A stretch of 64,000 nt of DNA from Phytohabitans aurantiacus (lineage in GTDB: Bacteria > Actinomycetota > Actinomycetes > Mycobacteriales > Micromonosporaceae), in the NCBI RefSeq assembly GCF_027923225.1, contig NZ_BSDI01000011.1:160124-224123 (forward strand), read 5' to 3'. Shown piece after piece: positions 43,821 to 53,152 of the stretch. Both the position numbers and the translations under genes were made by a program. Numbering within the stretch: position 1 is the first letter of the stretch; the number at the start of each line of letters is the position of its first letter. The notes under the pieces were generated by a model. It was not told where the DNA came from. It did not search any database and was given only the letters and a program-made list of their open reading frames with translations.

Positions 43821-44591
43821 CTAGCGGAGGCTGCGTAGGCGGGGAGCGACCTCGGCGGCTGCCGCGCGGTCCAGGAGCCACAGGGTGCGCTCGACGCCGT
43901 GGACGCCGGCCGCCGGCACCTGCACCGGGCCGCCGCCCGCCATCGCCATGCCCACCGCCTTGGACTTGTCGGTGCCGGCCGCGACCAGCCACACCTCTTC
44001 CGCCGTGTTGATGGTGGGGATGGTGAGCGTGGTGCGGATCGGCGGCGGCTTGGGGCTGCCACGCACGGCGCTCACCGGCCGTGTCTCGTACGCCACCGGG
44101 TGCTCGGGGAAGACCGAGGCCACGTGGCCGTCTTCGCCGACCCCGAGCATGAGCACGTCGAAGTGCGGCAGGGCGGCGTGACCCGGCTTGGCAGCCGCGG
44201 CGAGCGTGTCCGCGTACCGGGCGGCGGCCGCCTCCGGATCGGCGCCATCGGGACCGTCGGAGGCCGGCATCGGGTGCACCCGGGCCGGGTCGAGCGGCAG
44301 CGCGTCGAGCAGCGCCGCCCGTGCCTGGGTCTCGTTGCGGTCGGGGTCGCCGGCGGGCAGGAACCGCTCGTCACCCCACCACACGTCGACCCGCGACCAG
44401 TCGACGGCGTCACTGGCGGGCAGGTCGCGGACGGCGCGGTACACCGCCGCGGCGACCCGGCCACCGGTCAGCACCACGCCCGCGCTGCCCCGCTCGGCCT
44501 GCGCGTCGATCAGCTTGATGATCAGCCGAGCGGCCACCGCCTGCGCGAGGACGTCTGGGTCGGCGTGGACGACGACGCCGGTCTCAGCCAT
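43821..44591 (-). CDS. pgl: 6-phosphogluconolactonase
   Basis: 256 residues, hydrolysing 6-phosphogluconolactone in the oxidative pentose phosphate pathway. Family motifs are VVLTGGRVAAAVYRAV, VDVWWGDERFLPAGDPDRNE, DVLMLGVGEDGHVASVFPEH and VWLVAAGTDKSKAVGMAM. The start ATG 44591 (MAETGVVVHADP) overlaps the end of opcA by eight bases. It is the last gene of the leftward tkt-tal-pgi-zwf-opcA-pgl operon. Confidence 0.95.
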   Translation of the reverse strand: MAETGVVVHADPDVLAQAVAARLIIKLIDAQAERGSAGVVLTGGRVAAAVYRAVRDLPASDAVDWSRVDVWWGDERFLPAGDPDRNETQARAALLDALPLDPARVHPMPASDGPDGADPEAAAARYADTLAAAAKPGHAALPHFDVLMLGVGEDGHVASVFPEHPVAYETRPVSAVRGSPKPPPIRTTLTIPTINTAEEVWLVAAGTDKSKAVGMAMAGGGPVQVPAAGVHGVERTLWLLDRAAAAEVAPRLRSLR

Positions 44592-45597
44592 TGACGCCCG
44601 CATTGACCGGGCCCACCGCGCCGACATTGCGCTTTTCGACGGCCGGGTCCTTCCACTCGTGCACCCGCTTCGGGGGCCGGCTGTTGAGCCCCGGCACCCG
44701 GGCGAAGGCGCTCAGCGCCTCGGCGTACACGCCGTCGGCGTCGAGCCGGCGCAGCTCCTCGGCCAGTTCGTCACCCACCGGCCGGCGGACCAGCGGCAGC
44801 GTGCGGTCGGCCTGGCCGGTACGCGTGAAGATGGCGCTGCTGTCTTCGCGGGTGAGCGTGAGCACGTCGCCGTTGGCGCACTCCAGCGCGACCGAACGCA
44901 TGCGCGGGAACGAGGTCGTCGGCTCCAGCCGGGGCCGGATGCCGAGGCGGGCGGCCAGCCAACCGGTCATGATCGCGGCGGTCGGGTCACTCTCCGGCGC
45001 CACGATCGTCGCGCTCGTGACCTTGGCTTCGACGGTGTCGAAAGCGCCGGCCAGCAGGGTGCGCCACGGGGTGATCCGGGTCCAGGCGAGGTCGGTGTCG
45101 CCGGCCGCGTAGTCGACGGCCCGCTGCCGCAGGGCGCCGACCCGGTCGGCGGCCATCGCGCTGTCGGTGATGCGGCGGTCGGCCACGATGCCCAGGTAGT
45201 CGTTGGCGATCCGGTCCGGCGGCTCGCCGTGCCACCAGGTGACCACCGGCACGTCGGGTACCAGAAGCGGCATGACCACCGACTCGGCGTGCAGCGCGAG
45301 CCGGCCGTACATGCGCATGACCACGGCCTCGCACGGGCCGAGCCGCCCACCCACGACGATCTCGGCGTCGAGCCGGTTGTTGGGGCGCTCGAAGTCGTCG
45401 CGCACGACCATCAGCAGCCGGCACGGGTGCGCGGCCGCCGCGATCGTGGCGGCCGCCTCGGCCTCGCGTACCCGCTTCTCGTCGACCACGACGATCAGCG
45501 ACAGTGCCATGCCGCTGGCCACGCCACCAGCGCTGCGCCGCTCCGCGGACAGCGCCTTGACCACCTCGTTGCCGGTGGTGTCCCAAAGACCAATCAT
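44584..45597 (-). CDS. opcA: Glucose-6-phosphate dehydrogenase assembly protein OpcA
   Basis: 337-residue redox-sensitive activator of Zwf in actinobacteria and cyanobacteria. It opens MIGLWDTTGNEVVKALSAER. Later it has AAAAHPCRLLMVVRDD, LGPCEAVVMRMYG, PLLVPDVPVVTWWHGEPP and WTRITPWRTLLAGAFD, all typical. The ATG at 45597 overlaps the stop of a 12-codon mini-ORF (ATGA) that itself overlaps the zwf stop. Confidence 0.95.
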   Translation of the reverse strand: MIGLWDTTGNEVVKALSAERRSAGGVASGMALSLIVVVDEKRVREAEAAATIAAAAHPCRLLMVVRDDFERPNNRLDAEIVVGGRLGPCEAVVMRMYGRLALHAESVVMPLLVPDVPVVTWWHGEPPDRIANDYLGIVADRRITDSAMAADRVGALRQRAVDYAAGDTDLAWTRITPWRTLLAGAFDTVEAKVTSATIVAPESDPTAAIMTGWLAARLGIRPRLEPTTSFPRMRSVALECANGDVLTLTREDSSAIFTRTGQADRTLPLVRRPVGDELAEELRRLDADGVYAEALSAFARVPGLNSRPPKRVHEWKDPAVEKRNVGAVGPVNAGVNG

Positions 45598-45632
45598 CCT
45601 GAGCTCCTGGTTCGCTCGCTACGCTCGCTCAT
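45594..45632 (-). CDS. Mini-ORF bridging zwf and opcA
   Basis: Twelve codons (MSERSERTRSSG) whose ATG overlaps the zwf TGA (ATGA at 45632-45629) and whose TGA overlaps the opcA ATG (ATGA at 45597-45594). Ribosomes finishing zwf could thus re-initiate twice to reach opcA. The DNA (GAGCGAGCGTAGCGAGCGAA) is a repeat-like motif that I recall in many actinomycete genomes, so the peptide itself may be irrelevant. Confidence 0.35.
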   Translation of the reverse strand: MSERSERTRSSG

Positions 45633-47146
45633 GCACGCCTCCAGTGACGGCCCTCGCGGGCCAGCATCTCGTCGGCCGCGCGCGGCCCCCACTCGCCGGA
45701 CCGGTACTGCTCGGGCTTCACGCCCTCCCACGCCTCTTCCAGCGGATCGACCACATGCCAGCTCTGCTCGACCTCGGCGGCGTCGGGGAACAGCGTCCGG
45801 TCGCCGATGAGCACGTCGAGCACCAGCCGCTCGTACGCCTCCGGGCTGGACTCGGTGAACGCCTCGCCGTACTGGAAGTCCATCGCGATGTCGCGCAGCT
45901 CCATCGTGGTGCCCGGCACCTTGGAGCCGAACTTGAGCACCACGCCCTCTTCCGGCTGGACCCGGATCACGAGCTGGTTTTCGCCGAGCGCCTCGACGTC
46001 GGCCGGGTTGAACGGCAGGTGCGGCGCCTTCTTGAACAGCACCGCCACCTCGGTGACCCGGCGCGGCAGCCGCTTGCCGGCCCGGATGTAGAACGGCACG
46101 CCGGCCCAGCGCCTATTTTGGATGCCGAGCCGCACCGCCACGTACGTCTCCGTGTTGGAGTCCTGCGGCACGCCCTCCTCTTCCAGGTATCCCTTGGCGC
46201 GCTCGCCGGCGACCCAGCCCTGCAGGTACTGGCCGCGCACCGTGCCGGCCTTGATGTCCTTGGGCAGGCTGATCGCGCGCAGCACCTTCAGCTTCTCGGC
46301 GCGGATCTCGGCGGCGTCGAAGCTGGTCGGCTCCTCCATCGCGACCAGCGCCAGGAGCTGGAGCAGGTGGTTCTGGAGCACGTCGCGGGCGGTGCCGGTG
46401 GCGTCGTAGAAGGCGGCCCGGGTGCCGATGCCGACGTCTTCGGCCATGGTGATCTGCACCGAGTCGACGTACTTGGAGTTCCACACCGGCTCGAACAGCG
46501 AGTTGGCGAACCGCAGCGCCATGATGTTCTGGACGGTCTCTTTGCCCAGGTAGTGGTCGATGCGGAAGACGTCGGGCCCGGTGAAGACGTCGTCGACGAG
46601 GTCGTTGAGCGACTTGGCCGAGGTCAGGTCGGTGCCGAAGGGCTTCTCCACGATCACCCGGCGCCAGCCGCCGCAGCGCTCGTTGTCGGCCATGCCGGTG
46701 CGGGCGAGCTGCTTGAGCACGGTCGGGAAGGCCGACGGCGGGATCGACAGGTAGAACGCCGCGTTGCCGTGGATGCCGTGCGAGTCGCGCAGCTCGTCGA
46801 GCGTCGAGGCGAGGTTGTCGAACGCGGCGTCGTCGTCGAACGCCCCGCCCACGAACTTCATGTTGCCGGAGAGCCGCGCCCACACCTCCTCGCGCCACGG
46901 TGTGCGCGCGTGCGCCTTGGCGTGCTCATAGGCCATCGACTCGAAGTCGCCATGCCCCCAGTCGCGGCGGGCGAAGCCCAGAACCACGAAGCCGGGTGGC
47001 AGCAGACCCCGGTTGGCCAGGTCATATATGGCGGGAAGAAGCTTCTTGCGAGACAGGTCGCCGGTCACCCCGAAGATCACCAGAGCGCAGGGCTCCGGGA
47101 TACGTGGCAGCCGGCGATCCTGTGGATCGCGCAACGGGTTACCCAC
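45629..47146 (-). CDS. zwf: Glucose-6-phosphate 1-dehydrogenase
   Basis: 505 residues, NADP-dependent first enzyme of the oxidative pentose phosphate pathway. The Rossmann motif is ALVIFGVTGDLSRKKLLPAI. The substrate/catalytic motif is FRIDHYLGKETVQNIMALRF, containing the RIDHYLGK signature. EKPFGTDLTSAKSLN and PFYIRAGKRLPRRVTEVAV also match. The GTG at 47146 gives a normal N-terminus. It sits downstream of the pgi-like gene and is coupled to opcA through a mini-ORF. Confidence 0.97.
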   Translation of the reverse strand: MGNPLRDPQDRRLPRIPEPCALVIFGVTGDLSRKKLLPAIYDLANRGLLPPGFVVLGFARRDWGHGDFESMAYEHAKAHARTPWREEVWARLSGNMKFVGGAFDDDAAFDNLASTLDELRDSHGIHGNAAFYLSIPPSAFPTVLKQLARTGMADNERCGGWRRVIVEKPFGTDLTSAKSLNDLVDDVFTGPDVFRIDHYLGKETVQNIMALRFANSLFEPVWNSKYVDSVQITMAEDVGIGTRAAFYDATGTARDVLQNHLLQLLALVAMEEPTSFDAAEIRAEKLKVLRAISLPKDIKAGTVRGQYLQGWVAGERAKGYLEEEGVPQDSNTETYVAVRLGIQNRRWAGVPFYIRAGKRLPRRVTEVAVLFKKAPHLPFNPADVEALGENQLVIRVQPEEGVVLKFGSKVPGTTMELRDIAMDFQYGEAFTESSPEAYERLVLDVLIGDRTLFPDAAEVEQSWHVVDPLEEAWEGVKPEQYRSGEWGPRAADEMLAREGRHWRRA

Positions 47147-47158
47147 GGACTTATCCTC

Positions 47159-48463
47159 TCAGTTTCCCAAGGCCCGGGCGGCGTCCAACAGTTGAACGAT
47201 CCCTGCTGCGCGCTCGGCCAGGTCGAGACGCACGATCCGGCGTCCGTCTCGCGCCAGCTCCGCGCGGTCTGCGGCGGCCTGCGCCGCCTGAAGATCGCCG
47301 AGTTGGTACTGGTCAGAAGCGACCGCCCCGGTGATCTGAAGATGAGTGCCGGCCGGCGGGCGGGGCTGCGGCCCCCAGCCGAACGCGACCGGACGGCCGG
47401 CCACCTCGGCCAGCAGCGGCCGCAGCCGCGCGACCTGGGCATCGGCGACCGGATCGAGGTACGCGGTGATCGACAGGTATCCGTCGGGGCGGCTGCCGAG
47501 CAGCAGCCCGCCAAGCGCTTCGACGACGCTCCCGGCGGACGTCCCGTATCCGGTCACCGAGCCCTCGGTGAACGTCTCCCCGATATGCGGGGCCGGCGTC
47601 GCCGAAGGAGTGGATCGCTGAGGGGTGAGCCCGATGGCGTGCTCCCACACCAGGAACTGGGCGCCCAGCGGCCCGTTGACCGCCACGTCGGGCCAGACGC
47701 CGCCGCCTGGCACCGTGCCCGCACCCAGCGAGCCACCCACGGTGACGGTGAGGGTCCGGTCGCCGGCCACCGGGGCGGCCGGGTCTTCCAGTACCACGGG
47801 CAGGACGCCCAGCGACGCGGCCAGCAGCCGGCCGACCCAGTCGGTCAGGCCGATCAGGCCGGTGCCGTCCGATACCACCGCGACCGTGTCGTAGCCGGCG
47901 GCGAGCGTCGAAGCCAGCGCCCGCGCGGGGTTGTCTTCACCCCGCGCCAGCGCGGCCGACAGCTCGCTGGCCTGGTCGACCAGCTCGGCCACGTCGACAC
48001 CCGCCAGCGCCGCCGGCACGAGCGCGGCGGCGCTCAGCGCCGAACGGCCGGCGGGCACCACGTCGTCGACCTGGACGAACCGGCGTGCGGCCTCCGCCTC
48101 GGTCAGGCCCGAGTCGAGGAACGCGCTCAGGTATGCCCGGCGGATCGCGTCGGTGACGTCGGACGCGGCGGTGACCACCACGACCGTGCGGTCGAGGCGG
48201 TCGCCGAGCGCGCGTTCGACAGGGCCGGGGTCGGCCGTGTCCAGAGCGGTCAGCGGGCGCCCGAGCGTGCGCGTGATCGCCTGAGCGGCCAGCGACGGAC
48301 CCACCGCCACGACGTGGTCGAGGTCGGCCACTTCCTCCGCCAGCTCAGCCAGCAGCGGAAGCAGGGGGTCGAGCCCGGGCGGCCCGTGATCCGCCGTCAA
48401 GTCGGCGCCGAGGCGGCTGGCTCGCCAAACAGCGAGCCCGGCCGCCGCCTCGACTTCCTTCAC
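47159..48463 (-). CDS. Degenerate glucose-6-phosphate isomerase homologue
   Basis: 434 residues aligning with actinobacterial Pgi proteins of roughly 540-550 residues found in this operon position. The fold strands are kept (PLTALDTADPGPVERALGDR, TVVVVTAASDVTDAIRRAYL, GRSALSAAALVPAALAGVDV, and GTHLQITGAVASD with LGDLQAAQAAADRAEL). The key sites are not. The GGSSLAPEV-type loop reads VGPSLAAQAI, the SSKSGGT phosphate loop reads TAASDVT, and the STGQ.HKGG catalytic segment is absent (WGPQPRPPAGTH). The reading frame is intact and codon bias is good. It may be a structural or regulatory pseudoenzyme, or a decaying gene. Comparison is from memory of the family. Confidence 0.8.
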   Translation of the reverse strand: MKEVEAAAGLAVWRASRLGADLTADHGPPGLDPLLPLLAELAEEVADLDHVVAVGPSLAAQAITRTLGRPLTALDTADPGPVERALGDRLDRTVVVVTAASDVTDAIRRAYLSAFLDSGLTEAEAARRFVQVDDVVPAGRSALSAAALVPAALAGVDVAELVDQASELSAALARGEDNPARALASTLAAGYDTVAVVSDGTGLIGLTDWVGRLLAASLGVLPVVLEDPAAPVAGDRTLTVTVGGSLGAGTVPGGGVWPDVAVNGPLGAQFLVWEHAIGLTPQRSTPSATPAPHIGETFTEGSVTGYGTSAGSVVEALGGLLLGSRPDGYLSITAYLDPVADAQVARLRPLLAEVAGRPVAFGWGPQPRPPAGTHLQITGAVASDQYQLGDLQAAQAAADRAELARDGRRIVRLDLAERAAGIVQLLDAARALGN

Positions 48464-48475
48464 GTCCCTGTACCT

Positions 48476-49582
48476 TTACTTGCTCGTCTGGAGCTGACCG
48501 TCGACGGTCTGGAGCAGCTCCAGCCAGCTCTGCTCGAACTTCTCGACGCCCTCGCGCTCCAGCGTCTCCACCACGTCGTCGTAGTCGATGCCGAGCTGCG
48601 CCAGGTCGTCGAGCACCTTGCGAGCCTGCGCGTACGAGCCGGTGACCGTGTCGCCGCGGGTCTCGCCGTGGTCGGCGTACGCGTCGATGGTGGCCGCCGG
48701 CATCGTGTTGACGATGCCGGGAGCGACCAGCTCCTCGACGTAGATGACGTCACGCATGGCCGGGTTCTTCGTCGAGGTGGACGCCCACAGTGGACGCTGC
48801 GGGTGCGCGCCCGCGTCGGCGAGCGCCTGCCACCGGTCGGAGGAGAACACCTGCGTGTACCGCTCGTAGGCCAGCTGCGCGTTGGCGATGGCGGCCTTGC
48901 CCTGCAACGCCTTCGCCTCCGCCGAGCCGACCTTGTCGAGGCGCTTGTCGACCTCGGTGTCCACACGGGACACGAAGAACGACGCCACCGAGCCGATCTT
49001 GGTCAGGTCGTGGCCGTTGGCCTTGGCCTGCTCCAGGCCGGCGAGGAACGCCTCCATCACCTGCTGGTACCGCTCGAGCGAGAAGATCAGCGTCACGTTG
49101 ACGCTGATGCCCGCCGCGAGTACCGCCGTGATCGCCGGCAGGCCCTCGACGGTCGCCGGGATCTTGATGAAGAGGTTCTGCCGGTCGACCAGCCACCACA
49201 GCGCCTTGGCCTCGGCGACCGTCTTCTCCGTCTCGTGCGCCAGCCGCGGGTCTACCTCGATGGAGACCCGGCCGTCGACGCCCGCCGAGGCGTCGTACGC
49301 CGGCTTCATCACGTCACACGCCCACCGCACGTCGTACGTGGTCAGCATGCGCACGGTCTCCTCGACGTTGACCCCGCGCACGGCGAGGTCGCGCACCTGC
49401 CCGTCGTACGCCTCGGCGTCGCTGAGCGCCTTGGCGAAAATGGTCGGGTTGGTCGTCACGCCGACCACGTGCTTTTCCCGACGCAACTGATCGAGCCCAC
49501 CGGACTCCAGCCGCACCCGGGAGAGATCGTCGATCCACACCGCTACACCAGCGGCGGAAAGCTCACCAAGCCGGTCCGTCAT
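48476..49582 (-). CDS. tal: Transaldolase
   Basis: 368-residue transaldolase of the actinobacterial/cyanobacterial type. The Schiff-base lysine is K140 in QNLFIKIPATVEG. WIDDLSRVRL, GVTTNPTIFAKAL and ISVNVTLIFSLERYQQVMEA are conserved. The C-terminal part has TKNPAMRDVIYVEELVAPG. It interconverts sedoheptulose-7-P and glyceraldehyde-3-P with erythrose-4-P and fructose-6-P. It is located between tkt and the pgi-like gene; the 12-14 base gaps suggest one transcript. Confidence 0.97.
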   Translation of the reverse strand: MTDRLGELSAAGVAVWIDDLSRVRLESGGLDQLRREKHVVGVTTNPTIFAKALSDAEAYDGQVRDLAVRGVNVEETVRMLTTYDVRWACDVMKPAYDASAGVDGRVSIEVDPRLAHETEKTVAEAKALWWLVDRQNLFIKIPATVEGLPAITAVLAAGISVNVTLIFSLERYQQVMEAFLAGLEQAKANGHDLTKIGSVASFFVSRVDTEVDKRLDKVGSAEAKALQGKAAIANAQLAYERYTQVFSSDRWQALADAGAHPQRPLWASTSTKNPAMRDVIYVEELVAPGIVNTMPAATIDAYADHGETRGDTVTGSYAQARKVLDDLAQLGIDYDDVVETLEREGVEKFEQSWLELLQTVDGQLQTSK

Positions 49583-49596
49583 AGTTTTACGCTCCC

Positions 49597-51726
49597 TCAG
49601 TTACCGGTCGTCGTACCTGTGATGTCGCCGACGCGGGACAGCGACGCGTGCGCCGCGGCCACGACCCGGTCGGGAGTGAAGCCGAACTGCTCGAACAGCA
49701 CCTGGTACGGCGCGCTTGCCCCATAGTGTTCAATGCTGACGCATTCCCCACTGTCGCCCACGATGTCGTGCCACGACATGGCGATCGCGGCCTCGACCGA
49801 GACGCGGGCCTTGACGTCGCTCGGCAGCACCGAGTCGCGATATGCCTGGTCCTGGGCGCGGAACCACTCCTGGCAGGGCATCGACACGACCCGGGTCGGC
49901 GTGCCCTCGGCCTCCAGCCGCTCGCGGGCGGTCAGGCAGAGCGCCACCTCCGAGCCGGTGCCGATGAGGATCACCTTGGGCTGGCCGCCGGACGCCTCGG
50001 CCAGCACGTATCCGCCCTTGGCCACGCCCTCGGCCGGCGCCAGCTCGGTGCGGTCGAACACCGGCAGCGCCTGCCGGGTCAGCGCGAGCGCGGTCGGCCG
50101 GTCGGTGTGCTCCAGCGCCAGGCGCCACGCCCACGCCGTCTCGTTGGCGTCACCGGGGCGTACGACGTCGAGGCCGGGGATGGCCCGCAGCGCGGACAGG
50201 TGTTCGATCGGCTGGTGGGTCGGGCCGTCTTCGCCGAGGCCGATCGAGTCGTGCGTCCAGACGTAGATCACCGGCAGCTTCATCAGCGCGGCGAGCCGCA
50301 CGGCCGGCCGCATGTAGTCGCTGAAGACAAGGAAGGTGCCGCCGTACGGGCGGGTGCCGCCGTGCAGCACGATGCCGTTGAGGATCGCGCCCATGCCGTG
50401 CTCGCGGATGCCGAAGTGCAGCGTGCGGCCGTACTCGTTGCCGGGGAACTCCTTCGTCGCGTGCTCGGTCGGCACGAACGAGGGCTCGCCCTTCATCGTC
50501 GTGTTGTTGCTCTCCGCCAGGTCGGCCGAGCCGCCCCACAGCTCGGGCAGCACCGGGGCGAGCGCGTCGAGCACCTTGCCGGACGCCGCGCGGGTGGCGA
50601 TGCCCTTGGCGTCGGCCGGGAACTCCGGCAGCGCCTCGGTCCATGCCTCGGGCAGGCTGCGGGTGGAGAGGCGGTCGAAGAGGGCCTTGCGCTCGGGGTT
50701 GGCGGTGGCCCAGGCGTCGAACTTCTGCTGCCACTCGGCGTGCGCGGCCCGACCCCGGTCGACGACCTCGCGGGCGTGGGCGAGCACCTTGTCGTCGACG
50801 GCGAACGACTGCTCCGGGTCGAAGCCGAGCAGCTTCTTGGTGGCGGCCACCTCGTCCTTGCCGAGCGCCGAGCCGTGCGACTTGCCGGTGTTCTGCTTGT
50901 TGGGTGCCGGCCACGCGATGATCGTGCGCAGGGCGATGAACGAGGGGCGGTCGGTCTCGGCCTTGGCCCGCTGCAGGGCGGCGTGCAGAGCCTCGACGTC
51001 CTCGTGGTACTCGCCCTCTTCGGGGTGACCCTTGCGCCAGTTGACCGTCTCGACGTGCCAGCCGTACGCCTCGTACCGCGCCGCGATGTCCTCGCTCTTG
51101 GCGATGCGGGTGTCGTCTTCGATCGAGATCTCGTTGTCGTCCCAGACGAGGATCAGGTTGCCGAGCTTCTGGTGGCCGGCGAGCGCGCTGGCCTCGTGGC
51201 TGATGCCCTCTTCGAGGTCACCGTCCGAGGCGAACGCCCAGATGTGGTGGTCGAACGGCGACTCACCGGGCGCCGCCTCCGGGTCGTACAAGCCCCGCTC
51301 GCGCCGCGCCGCGAACGCCATGCCGACCGCGTTGCCCACACCCTGGCCAAGCGGCCCAGTCGTGGTCTCGACGCCGACCGTGTGCCCGTGCTCGGGGTGA
51401 CCCGGGGTGAGCGAGCCCCACTGCCGCAGGGACTTGAGGTCGGAAAGGCTCAGGCCGTAGCCCGACAGGTACAGCTGGATGTAGAGGGTCAGGCTGGAGT
51501 GGCCCATGGAGAGCACGAACCGGTCGCGGCCGGCCCAGTTCGCGTCGGTCGGATCGTGCTTCAGCAGCTTGTTGAAGAGCAGGTACGCCGCCGGGGCCAT
51601 GCTCATCGCGGTGCCGGGATGACCGTTGCCGGACTTCTCCACGGCGTCCATAGCCAGCGTCCGTACGGTGTCGACCGCTTTGCGGTCGAGCTCTGACCAG
51701 GTGAGAGATGTTTCGTTCGCGGTCAC
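49597..51726 (-). CDS. tkt: Transketolase
   Basis: 709-residue thiamine diphosphate enzyme. KSGNGHPGTAMSMAP near residue 30 contains the N-terminal active-site His. The thiamine motif is ASDGDLEEGISHEASALAGH followed by NLILVWDDNEISIEDD. The pyrimidine-domain signature is FGIREHGMGAILNGIVLHGG. The start GTG 51726 has GAGGAG eight bases upstream; longer frames to 51822 are not supported. It is the first gene of the leftward pentose-phosphate operon and divergent from ctaB. Confidence 0.97.
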   Translation of the reverse strand: MTANETSLTWSELDRKAVDTVRTLAMDAVEKSGNGHPGTAMSMAPAAYLLFNKLLKHDPTDANWAGRDRFVLSMGHSSLTLYIQLYLSGYGLSLSDLKSLRQWGSLTPGHPEHGHTVGVETTTGPLGQGVGNAVGMAFAARRERGLYDPEAAPGESPFDHHIWAFASDGDLEEGISHEASALAGHQKLGNLILVWDDNEISIEDDTRIAKSEDIAARYEAYGWHVETVNWRKGHPEEGEYHEDVEALHAALQRAKAETDRPSFIALRTIIAWPAPNKQNTGKSHGSALGKDEVAATKKLLGFDPEQSFAVDDKVLAHAREVVDRGRAAHAEWQQKFDAWATANPERKALFDRLSTRSLPEAWTEALPEFPADAKGIATRAASGKVLDALAPVLPELWGGSADLAESNNTTMKGEPSFVPTEHATKEFPGNEYGRTLHFGIREHGMGAILNGIVLHGGTRPYGGTFLVFSDYMRPAVRLAALMKLPVIYVWTHDSIGLGEDGPTHQPIEHLSALRAIPGLDVVRPGDANETAWAWRLALEHTDRPTALALTRQALPVFDRTELAPAEGVAKGGYVLAEASGGQPKVILIGTGSEVALCLTARERLEAEGTPTRVVSMPCQEWFRAQDQAYRDSVLPSDVKARVSVEAAIAMSWHDIVGDSGECVSIEHYGASAPYQVLFEQFGFTPDRVVAAAHASLSRVGDITGTTTGN

Positions 51727-51970
51727 GATGTGTGCTCCTCGGCAATGCGTCGACCCTCTTGCGTTGACCCTATCTACCCGTGCTAAACGTCTGCGCCCGG
51801 ATCTCACGCCACGTCCGTTCACGAGCTGTGACGGGGCACACGCCCGGTTCTTCTACACGGGGTAGGAGTCAGTGCGGATCAACCCTGCGCGTACCCTGTC
51901 GGTCGGCGCGCTGACCTTGCTGGTCGCACGCCATCCAAGCGCCCGCGACGCCGGAAGGTGGCCTGGTTAC

Positions 51971-52942
51971 GTGAGCATGATCACCGAGCGCCCAGCCCCA
52001 CCGGCGGGCGTCGTCGATCCGCGTCCGGTCGCCCCGCGTGACCTCGCGCGGAGCCGCACGCGGTCCCGTCCGGACGTGGCGGCGGTGGTCAAGGCGTACG
52101 TCGCGCTCACCAAGCCGCGCATCGTCGAGCTGCTGCTCGTGACGACGGTACCGGCGATGATGCTCGCCGCCGACGGCCTGCCGTCGTTGTGGCTGGTCGC
52201 GGTGGTCCTGGTCGGCGGCTCGCTCGCGGCCGGCGCCGCCAACGCGCTGAACTGCTATATCGACCGCGACATCGACCAGGTCATGAAGCGCACGTCCCGC
52301 CGCCCGCTGCCCGCGCACCGGGTCGCGCCGCGCAACGCGCTGGTCTTCGGCCTCGTACTGGGCGTCGTGTCGATCGCGCTGATGGCCGCCTTCACCAACT
52401 GGCTGGCCACCGGGCTGACGCTCGCCGCGATCATCTACTACGACGTCGTCTACACGCTGTGGCTCAAGCGCTCGACGCCGCAGAACACCTTCTGGGGTGG
52501 CGCGTGCGGCGCGGCGCCGGTGCTGATCGGCTGGGCGGCGGTCACGGGCGGGCTGTCGCCGCTCGCATGGGCGCTGTTCGGTGTCGTGTTCTTCTGGCAG
52601 ATGCCGCACTTCTACGCGCTGGCGATCAAGTTCAAGGACGACTACGCGCGGGCGGGCATTCCGATGCTCCCGGTGGTCGCCTCGGCACGCCGCGTCAATG
52701 CCGAGATCCTGATCTTCGCCTGGCTCACGCTGGCGACGTCACTCGCGGTCTGGCCGCTGGGCATGAGTCTCGTGTACGGAGTAACAGCGCTGGTCTTCGG
52801 AGCGCTCTTTGTACTGGAGGCGCACCGGTTGGTCGGTCGTTCCCGGCGGGGAGAGCCGCTCCGTCCGATGCGCCTGTTCCACTGGTCGACGACGTACCTG
52901 ACGATCCTCTTCGTCGCGGTCGCCGCCGACGCGCTCATCTAA
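51971..52942 (+). CDS. ctaB: Heme O synthase (protoheme IX farnesyltransferase)
   Basis: 323-residue UbiA-family prenyltransferase with about eight or nine membrane helices. It farnesylates heme B to heme O for cytochrome oxidase. The first Asp-rich motif is NALNCYIDRDIDQVMKRTSR. YYDVVYTLWLKRSTPQN and the WQMPHFYALAIKFKDDYARAG segment are CtaB-specific. The start is GTG 51971 or ATG 51977 (MITERPAPP). It is divergent from tkt. Its usual partner ctaA lies 10 kb to the right. Confidence 0.95.
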   Translation: MSMITERPAPPAGVVDPRPVAPRDLARSRTRSRPDVAAVVKAYVALTKPRIVELLLVTTVPAMMLAADGLPSLWLVAVVLVGGSLAAGAANALNCYIDRDIDQVMKRTSRRPLPAHRVAPRNALVFGLVLGVVSIALMAAFTNWLATGLTLAAIIYYDVVYTLWLKRSTPQNTFWGGACGAAPVLIGWAAVTGGLSPLAWALFGVVFFWQMPHFYALAIKFKDDYARAGIPMLPVVASARRVNAEILIFAWLTLATSLAVWPLGMSLVYGVTALVFGALFVLEAHRLVGRSRRGEPLRPMRLFHWSTTYLTILFVAVAADALI

Positions 52943-53152
52943 ATTGTCCTTTTCGAGGCGAATCTCCGCAGTTACGGGTCGACTTTTTGGCACCCGGCAA
53001 TAGGTCTGATTTGCCGTCCCGGCGTTTACCAAAATGTCCGGAAAAATCGGGCGAAAGTGTCGCCTGGTCGAGGTAAACGTCTGGGTAATTGGCATCACAA
53101 ATAATTGTCGGTGCCCCGCGCCAAGCCTCTGCGTCTGCATAGGCTTCGGCTC

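Noticed and set aside
45203..49726. 1507-codon open frame on the plus strand
   Set aside because: It runs antisense through opcA, zwf, the pgi-like gene and tal, each of which has clear family motifs. No family motif is visible in the long frame.
49648..51696. 682-codon plus-strand frame
   Set aside because: It is antisense to transketolase and a codon-bias shadow.
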